From Variovorax sp. OV329 (GTDB lineage: Bacteria; Pseudomonadota; Gammaproteobacteria; Burkholderiales; Burkholderiaceae_C), in NCBI RefSeq assembly GCF_900114785.1, contig NZ_FOUG01000002.1:372001-436000 (forward strand): a DNA stretch of 64,000 nucleotides, given 5' to 3'. Under the pieces are notes generated by a model. The model was not told where the DNA came from and searched no databases. It worked only from the letters and a program-made list of their open reading frames with translations. Shown here piece by piece: positions 57,556-64,000 of this stretch. The translations under genes and the position numbers were made by a program. Position 1 is the first letter of the stretch, and the number at the start of each line of letters is the position of its first letter.

Positions 57556-58907
57556 GATCATCGGCCATGATGCCCGGCGCCGCCGCCCTTGCCCGTCCCG
57601 CTTCCTCGTCCAGCGCAACCAGCGCGCGCATGAGCCTGACCGGACGCCTGTTCATCTCGGTGATGCTCATCATCATCTTCGAGGGTGCCGTGCGCAAATG
57701 GGTGGCGGAGTCGAGCACACTGCCCCTCATCCTGCTGCGCGACGTGCTGGCGAGCTACATGGTGGTGCGCGCCATCACCCGCGGCCACTTCCGCCGCCTG
57801 CCGCAGCTGGCCACGATCATGGGCGCCTGGTCGGCCTGCGTGCTGGGCTGGGGCCTGCTGCAGCTCACGCTGGGCGAAAGCACCTTCGCCGTGCTGCTGA
57901 TCGGCCTGCGCTTCTGGCTGCTGTATTTCTGGTTCGGCCTGGCGGCCGCGGTGGGAATGAGCGAGCGCGACTACATCGTCTCGCTGCGCGTGCTGCTCGC
58001 CACGCTGGTGCTGATGGCGCCGCTGGCCGTGCTTCAGCACCAGTCGCCGCCCGGGGCCTTCATCAACCAGTCACTGGACGCCGACGAGGGTTCGGTGTTC
58101 GTGGTGATCGCCGGCGTGGTACGCACCACCGGCACCTTCAGCTTCACCTCTGGCTTCACCATCTTCCTGGCCACCTGCGCACCTTTTGCGCTGGGCGCGT
58201 TCGAGGCGCGCAAGCGCAAGTTCAGCCATCGCTTCATCGCGCTGGCCTTCCTGGGCGCACTCGCGGCCTGCGCGCTGGTGAGCGGCGCGCGGGCCTCGAT
58301 CATCTACACCGGCGGCATGTTCGCCATCTTCCTGCTGGGCAACCTGGTGTTCGCTCCCATGCGGCGCAAGGGCCTGGCCCTCATTGCCGCCGTGGTCGCC
58401 GTGCTGGCGGTGGTGGCCCTGGTCTACCTCTTCCAGGGCGCGGTGGAAGCCACGCAGCAACGCTTCCAGGTGGCCGCGGAAAGCGAAGACCTGGTCGAGC
58501 GCATCTCCTCCATCTTCCTGGGCGAGCGCGGCGTTCTGGACCGCTTCACCTGGCTGGGCGCGGGCATCGGCATCGGCTCCAACCTGGCGCAGTACGTGCA
58601 GTTCAGCGGGCGCACGGTGTTCCTCTATTCCGAATCGGAAGCAGGCCGCACCTTGATCGAAGGCGGACTGGTCGGCGCCCTCTTCGTGCTGGTCAAGCTG
58701 GCGGTGGTGGTGGGCGGCATCGGCATCGCGCTCAAGCGCTCGCTGCAGACGAAAGCGGTGTTTCCCATCCTGGTGTGGATCGCGATCTCGCTGGCGCTGA
58801 TCACCTGGCCTGTGATCGGCCAGCTCACCGCCAACGGCATGTTCGGCGTGCTGCTGGCCCTGGGTTTCCTGAGCCTGCGCTACCCGACGCTGCGGCTGTT
58901 TGGATGA
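57552..58907 (+). CDS. O-antigen ligase/polymerase-like membrane protein
   Basis: Polytopic membrane protein (451 aa) with about 10-12 hydrophobic helices and a large loop between the last pairs. ALVSGARASIIYTGG near residues 241-255 resembles the SGSR-type motif of Wzy/WaaL proteins. LGAGIGIGSNLAQY near residue 335 is the late loop. It most likely polymerises or ligates the repeat unit. It overlaps the preceding gene by ATGA coupling. Confidence 0.8.
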   Translation: MRSSAMMPGAAALARPASSSSATSARMSLTGRLFISVMLIIIFEGAVRKWVAESSTLPLILLRDVLASYMVVRAITRGHFRRLPQLATIMGAWSACVLGWGLLQLTLGESTFAVLLIGLRFWLLYFWFGLAAAVGMSERDYIVSLRVLLATLVLMAPLAVLQHQSPPGAFINQSLDADEGSVFVVIAGVVRTTGTFSFTSGFTIFLATCAPFALGAFEARKRKFSHRFIALAFLGALAACALVSGARASIIYTGGMFAIFLLGNLVFAPMRRKGLALIAAVVAVLAVVALVYLFQGAVEATQQRFQVAAESEDLVERISSIFLGERGVLDRFTWLGAGIGIGSNLAQYVQFSGRTVFLYSESEAGRTLIEGGLVGALFVLVKLAVVVGGIGIALKRSLQTKAVFPILVWIAISLALITWPVIGQLTANGMFGVLLALGFLSLRYPTLRLFG

Positions 58908-58914
58908 GGCTCGC

Positions 58915-60111
58915 ATGAGGTTCCTGCACGTCATCGCCTCGGTGGACGCCGCCGGCGGCGGACCGATCGAGGGTGCGACCCAACTGCAGCGCGCACTGGC
59001 AGTCCAGGGGCACACGGGCGAGTTCGCATCGCTGGACGATCCGGCGGCAGCCTGCGTGGGCGAATTCGACACGGCGCCGCTTCATGCACTCGGCCCGGCA
59101 CGCGGCCGCTTCGGCTACAGCCCCGCCTTCGTGCCCTGGCTGCAGGCCAACGCGGGCCGCTTCGACGCCGTGATCGTCAACGGCCTGTGGCAGTACATCG
59201 GCCTGGGTACGCGACAGGCGCTGGCCGGCACCGGCACGCCCTACTACGTGTTTCCGCACGGCATGCTCGACCCCTGGTTCAAGCGGCGCTATCCGCTCAA
59301 GCACCTGAAGAAATGGGCCTATTGGCCCTGGGCCGAGTACCGCGTGCTGCGCGACGCGCGGCGCGTGCTCTTCACCTGCGAGGAAGAACGCCTGCTGGCG
59401 CGCCAGAGCTTCTGGCTGTACAGCGCCAGGGAAGCCATCGTCTCCTTCGGCACGGCGCCGCCGGCCGATGACCCGGCGGTGTCGAAGGACGCCTTCTTCA
59501 GCGCCTTTCCGGATCTGCGCGGCAAGCGCACGCTGCTCTTCCTGGGCCGCATCCATTCCAAGAAGGGATGCGACCTGCTGGTCGAGGCCTTCGCCAAGGT
59601 CTGCGCGAACCGGCCCGAGGTGCACCTGGTCATGGCCGGGCCCGACCAGACTCACTGGCAGCCCACGCTGGAACAGATGGCACGGCGCCTGGGCGTGGCG
59701 GACCGCATCTGCTGGGCCGGCATGCTGACGGGCGCGGCCAAGTGGGGCGCTTTCCGCAGCGCCGACGCCTTCTGCCTGCCTTCGCACCAGGAGAACTTCG
59801 GCATCGCGGTGGTGGAAGCCATGGCCTGCGAATGCCCGGTGCTGGTCAGCGACAAGGTGAACATCTGGCGCGAGATCGAGTCGGCACAAGCCGGCCTGGT
59901 GGCGGCCGACACCCTGGAAGGCACGGTGAGTCTCCTGGAGCGCTGGCTGGCCATGCCCGCGCCGCAGTGGCAGCAGATGCGCGAGGCCGCCCGCGCGTGC
60001 TTCGACGCGCATTTCCGCATGGACCAGGTTGCCCGCACGCTGACGGGCATCGTGCAGGATTCCCGGACCACGCCAATGTCTCCCTTGCAGAAGCAGGGGG
60101 CCCATGTCTGA
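58915..60111 (+). CDS. Family 4-type glycosyltransferase
   Basis: GT-B glycosyltransferase (398 aa). The N-terminal MRFLHVIASVDAAGGGPIEG is typical. The donor domain starts LLFLGRIHSKKGCDLLVEAF near residues 205-224. The E-x7-E region is HQENFGIAVVEAMACECPVL near 290-309. The sugar and acceptor are unknown. The ATG at 58915 is chosen over an upstream ATG because it begins the family fold. It overlaps the next gene by eight bases. Confidence 0.9.
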   Translation: MRFLHVIASVDAAGGGPIEGATQLQRALAVQGHTGEFASLDDPAAACVGEFDTAPLHALGPARGRFGYSPAFVPWLQANAGRFDAVIVNGLWQYIGLGTRQALAGTGTPYYVFPHGMLDPWFKRRYPLKHLKKWAYWPWAEYRVLRDARRVLFTCEEERLLARQSFWLYSAREAIVSFGTAPPADDPAVSKDAFFSAFPDLRGKRTLLFLGRIHSKKGCDLLVEAFAKVCANRPEVHLVMAGPDQTHWQPTLEQMARRLGVADRICWAGMLTGAAKWGAFRSADAFCLPSHQENFGIAVVEAMACECPVLVSDKVNIWREIESAQAGLVAADTLEGTVSLLERWLAMPAPQWQQMREAARACFDAHFRMDQVARTLTGIVQDSRTTPMSPLQKQGAHV

Positions 60112-61435
60112 TTCGCAGCGACAGGCCCTCGTTCCTCCCGGTGCGAAGCCTGCGCACCACGACACCGACCACACAGGCGCGGCGCAGCTGCCGGGCCATC
60201 GCATGAAGCTTCTCCTCTACGGCATCAACTTCGCGCCGGAGATGACGGGCATCGGCAAGTACACCGGCGAGATGGCGCAGTGGCTGGCGGCCCAGGGCCA
60301 CGAGGTGCGCGTGATCACCGCGCCGCCCTACTACCCCGCATGGGCGGTGTGGCCCGGCTACAGCGCTCGGCGATTCCGGCGCGAGATCTGGCATGGCGTG
60401 GAAGTGACGCGCACGCCGCTGTGGGTGCCGGCCAGGCCCTCGGGCCTGCGGCGCCTGGTGCACCTGGGCAGCTTCGCGCTCGCCAGCCTGCCGGCCCTCG
60501 CCGGCCAGTGGCGCTGGCGGCCCGACGTGGTGTGGGTGGTGGCGCCCGCCTTCGCCTGCACGCCCGGCGCGCTGGCGCTGGCCCGGCTGTCGGGCGCACG
60601 CGCCTGGCTGCACATCCAGGACTACGAGGTCGATGCCGCCTTCGAACTGGGCCTGCTCAAGGGCGAGCGGCTGCGCGCATGGGTCAGCGCGGCGGAGCGC
60701 TGGGTGCTGCGCCGCTTCGACCGCGTGTCCACCATCTCCCAGCGCATGCTCGAGCGCGCCCGCGACAAGGGCGTGGCGCCGGATCGGCTGGTCTCGCTTC
60801 CCAACTGGGTCGACGTGTCGGCCGTCAGGCCGCTCGCCGGCGCCAGCAGCTACCGCGCACAACTGGGCATTGCCGACGATGCGGTGGTGGCGCTCTACTC
60901 GGGCAACATGGGCGCCAAGCAGGGCCTGGAGGTGCTGTCGGGCCTGGCGAGAAAGCTGCAGCACCGCGGCGACATCCAGTTCGTCTACTGCGGGCAAGGT
61001 GCAGGACGCGATGCGCTGCTGCGAGATTGCCAGGGCTTGGCCAACGTGCACTTCCTCGATCTGCAGCCGGTCGAGCGCCTGCCCGAACTGCTGGGCCTGG
61101 CCGACATCCACCTGCTGCCCCAGCGAGCCGATGCCGCCGACCTGGTCATGCCCTCCAAGCTCACCGGCATGCTCAGCAGCGGCCGGCCGGTGGTGGCCGG
61201 CTCGCGGCCGGACACCGAACTGGGCCAGGTCGTGGCCCAGTGCGGCAGGCTGGCCGTGCCCGACGACGCCGATTCCTTTGCGGCGGCGATCGAGGATCTC
61301 GCCAGCCAGCCCGCGCTGCGCCAGGAACTGGGCCGCCGTGCGCGCGACTGGGCCGAGCAGAACCTGGCGCGCGATTCCGTGCTGCGCCAGTTCGAGCTCG
61401 CCCTGCACGACTGCATCGCCCAGGCCCGCCGCTAG
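60104..61435 (+). CDS. wcaI: WcaI-type glycosyltransferase
   Basis: Fucosyl/other glycosyltransferase of the WcaI family (443 aa), GT-B fold. A 33-residue polar N-terminal extension precedes MKLLLYGINFAPEMTGIGKY, then TPPYYP-type VITAPPYYPAWAVWPGY near residues 70-86. The donor side is ALYSGNMGAKQGLEVL near residue 265. The late motif is DLVMPSKLTGMLSSGRPVV near 346-364. A strong AGCAGGGGG ribosome-binding site precedes the ATG. Confidence 0.9.
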   Translation: MSDSQRQALVPPGAKPAHHDTDHTGAAQLPGHRMKLLLYGINFAPEMTGIGKYTGEMAQWLAAQGHEVRVITAPPYYPAWAVWPGYSARRFRREIWHGVEVTRTPLWVPARPSGLRRLVHLGSFALASLPALAGQWRWRPDVVWVVAPAFACTPGALALARLSGARAWLHIQDYEVDAAFELGLLKGERLRAWVSAAERWVLRRFDRVSTISQRMLERARDKGVAPDRLVSLPNWVDVSAVRPLAGASSYRAQLGIADDAVVALYSGNMGAKQGLEVLSGLARKLQHRGDIQFVYCGQGAGRDALLRDCQGLANVHFLDLQPVERLPELLGLADIHLLPQRADAADLVMPSKLTGMLSSGRPVVAGSRPDTELGQVVAQCGRLAVPDDADSFAAAIEDLASQPALRQELGRRARDWAEQNLARDSVLRQFELALHDCIAQARR

Positions 61436-61460
61436 GCCCTCCAGGCGCCTTCGAAAAGAC

Positions 61461-61492
61461 GAAGGGCGCGCACCCGTCGGTGCGCGCCCTTC
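61461..61492. terminator. Hairpin between convergent wcaI and wzc
   Basis: A perfect 14-base-pair stem (61461-61474 with 61479-61492) and a four-base loop CGTC lie between the two stops. T tracts are short on both sides, so it may act as a weak bidirectional terminator. Confidence 0.75.
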
Positions 61493-61510
61493 TCGAGGAT
61501 CTGCCGGCCC

Positions 61511-63781
61511 TTACTGGTTTTCCGGCAGGATGCTCTCGTAACTGTAGTCGGCGTGCCGATAGCGGCCGTAGCGGTAGCTGCCGATATTGCGGCGCTTGTT
61601 GTCCACGCCGTTGAGCAGCACGCCCGCGGCGGTCTTGCCGCCCAGCGACAGCCGGCGCATGGATTCCTTGAGCTCGCCCATGGTCGACAGTTCGGCCCGC
61701 GCCACCAGCAGCACGGTGCCGGCATGCGTGGCGATCGACGAGGTGTCCGAGGCCACCAGCACCGGCGGCGTGTCGATCACCACGAAGTCGTACTGCTCCG
61801 ACAGCTTCTGCATCATGCTGGTGAAGGACTCGGAGGTCAGCAGTTCGGCCGGGTTCGGCGGCAGTTGGCCGGTGGCCAGGAAGTCGAGGTTGGGCACCAC
61901 CTGGCGGTGCACCGTCTGCTGGATCGTGAGGCTGCCAGCGATCAGTTCCGACAAGCCGCCGTGGCGCTGCAAGCCCAGGTACTGGTGCAGGTGGCCTCGC
62001 CGCAGGTCGGCATCGATCATCAGCGTCTTCTTGCCCGAGGCGGCCAGCAGCGCTGCGAAGTTGGCGGTGACGAAGCTCTTGCCCACGCCCGGCGTGGCGC
62101 CGGTGATGAGCACGCGGTTGCTCGGCGCTTCCAGCATGGCGAACTGCATCGCGGTGCGAAGACTGCGCAGGCTTTCCACGGTCGGGTCGTCCGCATGCTC
62201 GATGGCCAGCAGCCGCACCCCGGTGGGACCGGTCAGGCGGCGCTGGGCGATGCCTGCCTGCTGGTTGCTGGTCGGGATGGTGGAGAACACGGCCATGCCG
62301 GTCTGCGCCTCGACCTCGAAGGGATCCTTGATGCGCTGCTCGACCAGCATGTTGCGGATCAGCGCAGCCACCACGCCCAGGAACACGCCCAGCGCCAGCG
62401 CTGCCGCGACGATGGTCTTGCGCTGCGGCTTGATCGGCAGTTGCGGCTCGACGGCGGCGTCCAGCACGCGCACGTTGCCGACCTTGCCTTCCTTCACCAG
62501 GCGAAGCTGCATGGCGTTGTTCAACAGCGACTGGTACAGCTCGGTGTTGACCTTGACGTCGCGCTCCATGCGCACGGCTTCCTGCTGTGTTTCAGGCAGC
62601 GCCTTGATGCGGCTCTGCACCTCGCCCAGGTTGCCCCGCAGGGCGGCAATCTGCGAATCCAGCGTCTGCACCATCGGATGGGCCGGGGTGAAGCGCGCTT
62701 CCAGCTCCTTGCGTTTTTGCTGCAGTTCCAGCAGCTTGGTCTGGCGGTCCACCGCCTGGCCAAGTGCGATCGTGGCTTCCTCGGTAAAGGACACCGTGCC
62801 CTTCTGGTTGCGGTAGCGGTTGTAGACCTCTTCGGACTGCTCCAGCTGGCGCTTGAACGCAGGCAGTTGCACGTCCAGGAAAGCAAGCGACTTCTGTGCC
62901 TCGGCCGCGCGGCGCTCGACGTTCTGGCGCACGTACTGGTCGCCGATCGCATTGAGCACACGCACCAGTTGCACCGGATTGCCGCTTTGCAGGCCGACAT
63001 TGATGATGCCCGACTGCTTGCCCATCTCCACCAGCGACATGCCGCCCTGCACGGCAGAGATGGTCGCCTGGCGCGACAGTCGCGTGACGTAGAACTCGGC
63101 CCCCGGCTTGCCAGCCAGGGCGTCGACCAGCAACTCGATCCGCCCGTCCGGCGTGTCGGCCTTGAGCGGCACGCCGACCTGGCCCTTGAGTGGCTCGGCC
63201 AGGCGCGGGCTGCTCAGCGTGTAACGGCCGTCGGCTTCCGCGGTGACCAAGAACTGCACTGTCTCCAGGCGCTGGGGCACTTCGAAGCGCGACACCGAGA
63301 TGCGCTCGCTGCCCGTCACGTAGCCCGGCATGCCGAGGAAGCCGGGATCGGACAGCCCGCTGGCGCGGCGTGCCAGCCATTCGCCCACGTAGGGCGCATA
63401 GCGCGGCGCTGCCTCGATGTTCAGGTGGGAGGCATCCACCGCCTCGCCGATCACGGTGCGCGAGCGGATGATCTCCATCTCGGCAGCCGCCGGCGTCTTC
63501 AGATCGAACAGCGTGCTGGCCGCACCCAGGACGTTTTTGGATGCGCCTTCGGAGTCCTCCACCTGCACGACCAGGTTGGCCGCGTAGATGGGTCTCTGCA
63601 GCAGTGCGTAGACCACGCCCAGCACCGTGACCAGCACGGCAATCCCGACGATCAGCCAGCGGTTGACGATCAGGGCTTCCAGGTAGCGGCCCAGGTCCAC
63701 GTCCCCCTCGGCGGCCGGGTCGACCGCCGCCACCGGCGCCGTGGCCGGACCGAATCCCGAATAAGGCAGTTTGGAATTCAT
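61511..63781 (-). CDS. wzc: Polysaccharide co-polymerase/tyrosine autokinase
   Basis: Inner-membrane chain-length regulator fused to a BY-kinase (756 aa). Membrane helices are near residues 42-62 and 452-475, flanking the periplasmic Wzz domain with coiled coil about 285-415. Walker A is ITGATPGVGKSFVTANFAAL near 557-576. Walker A' is TLMIDADLRRGHL near 586-598, and Walker B is DFVVIDTPPVLVA near 669-681. The tail has five tyrosines in SYRYGRYRHADYSYES, the autophosphorylation cluster. It is convergent with wcaI and six bases after wza. Confidence 0.95.
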   Translation of the reverse strand: MNSKLPYSGFGPATAPVAAVDPAAEGDVDLGRYLEALIVNRWLIVGIAVLVTVLGVVYALLQRPIYAANLVVQVEDSEGASKNVLGAASTLFDLKTPAAAEMEIIRSRTVIGEAVDASHLNIEAAPRYAPYVGEWLARRASGLSDPGFLGMPGYVTGSERISVSRFEVPQRLETVQFLVTAEADGRYTLSSPRLAEPLKGQVGVPLKADTPDGRIELLVDALAGKPGAEFYVTRLSRQATISAVQGGMSLVEMGKQSGIINVGLQSGNPVQLVRVLNAIGDQYVRQNVERRAAEAQKSLAFLDVQLPAFKRQLEQSEEVYNRYRNQKGTVSFTEEATIALGQAVDRQTKLLELQQKRKELEARFTPAHPMVQTLDSQIAALRGNLGEVQSRIKALPETQQEAVRMERDVKVNTELYQSLLNNAMQLRLVKEGKVGNVRVLDAAVEPQLPIKPQRKTIVAAALALGVFLGVVAALIRNMLVEQRIKDPFEVEAQTGMAVFSTIPTSNQQAGIAQRRLTGPTGVRLLAIEHADDPTVESLRSLRTAMQFAMLEAPSNRVLITGATPGVGKSFVTANFAALLAASGKKTLMIDADLRRGHLHQYLGLQRHGGLSELIAGSLTIQQTVHRQVVPNLDFLATGQLPPNPAELLTSESFTSMMQKLSEQYDFVVIDTPPVLVASDTSSIATHAGTVLLVARAELSTMGELKESMRRLSLGGKTAAGVLLNGVDNKRRNIGSYRYGRYRHADYSYESILPENQ

Positions 63782-63787
63782 GTCAGG

Positions 63788-64000
63788 TCAGTTCTTCGGA
63801 AGGTTGACAACCGACGTGTAGGCGCTGGTCGAAGGCAGGATCAGGTTGGCCACGCGGCTCCAGTGAACCAGTGGGACCGGATCGACGTAGATCACGTCCT
63901 TGGGCTTGAGCGGGAAGCCGTCGGCCAGGGCCAGCGCCGTCGCGCTCTTCGCGTCCAGGTGATAGATGGAATAGCCGCCCTGCGGCTGGTTGCGGATCAC
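63788..64000 (-). CDS. wza: Polysaccharide export outer-membrane protein (partial)
   Basis: Only the last 70 residues are in the window; the start lies beyond base 64000. GFPLKPKDVIYVDPVPLVHW matches the SLBB-domain end of Wza-type exporters, where a beta-grasp sequence LKPGDVIYV is typical. It ends six bases before wzc on the same strand, as expected for the export machinery. Without the signal peptide and lipobox the exact subtype is open. Confidence 0.8.
   Translation of the reverse strand: MIRNQPQGGYSIYHLDAKSATALALADGFPLKPKDVIYVDPVPLVHWSRVANLILPSTSAYTSVVNLPKN

Noticed and set aside
53319-64000. Horizontally acquired island
   Set aside because: Base composition and codon use look like the rest of the window, and no integrase, tRNA or flanking repeats are seen.

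Overview
The window is GC-rich core chromosome of a betaproteobacterium in the Burkholderiales, most likely family Comamonadaceae. This rests on gene order: sdhCDAB-sdhE-gltA, leuCDB-asd-fimV-truA-trpFBA-accD, the fabF/rpoE/mucD stress locus running into lepA-lepB-rnc-era-recO-pdxJ-acpS-nagZ, and rpmF-plsX-fabHDG-acpP-fabF. I see no IS element, prophage, integron, CRISPR array, tRNA or rRNA. The genus cannot be fixed from the sequence alone.

Layout. 96-5162 (+) encodes succinate dehydrogenase, its FAD-insertion factor and citrate synthase. 5324-9787 (+) holds a tiny entericidin-like lipoprotein, a LysR regulator and leuCDB. 9849-10247 (-) is an SRPBCC protein. 10346-19301 (+) holds a short Thr/Lys-rich leader reading frame, asd, fimV, truA, trpF, trpB, trpA and accD. 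19354-24085 has YggT (-), then a Lon-substrate-domain protein, lysS, an Hsp70-like protein and a YgjP-type metalloprotein (+). 24082-32016 (-) is the lepA to nagZ series. 32017-32528 is an unusual non-coding island. 32529-36985 (-) is the RpoE envelope-stress operon (ygfX-like, rpoE, rseA, rseB, mucD/degP). 36999-43505 (-) covers fatty-acid and phospholipid initiation with rpmF and yceD. 43557-46086 (+) holds maf, a divergent RsmI-like methyltransferase and an MFS transporter. 46099-49258 (-) holds sppA, a Rieske protein, a phosphoglycolate-phosphatase-like HAD protein and rluC. 49795-52908 (+) is rne behind a long structured leader. 53319-64000 is an exopolysaccharide locus: sugar-phosphate transferase, manC, fcl, three glycosyltransferases and a polymerase/ligase-like protein (+), with the tyrosine autokinase and the start of the outer-membrane export gene on the other strand.

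How they fit together. Most blocks are housekeeping: TCA cycle; leucine, tryptophan and aspartate-family synthesis; malonyl-CoA and fatty-acid initiation; ribosome and RNA maturation; secretion and envelope quality control. The exopolysaccharide locus is the most accessory part. It makes GDP-mannose and probably GDP-fucose, but gmd and a wzx flippase are not in the window.

I found no convincing new multi-gene system. The observations most worth following are regulatory and RNA-level: a candidate attenuating leader peptide before asd; a terminator-bracketed non-coding island between mucD and lepA, with a near-perfect 20-bp palindrome and degenerate DnaA-box-like repeats; strong hairpins in the rne leader; and a palindrome over the ribosome-binding site of the first exopolysaccharide gene.
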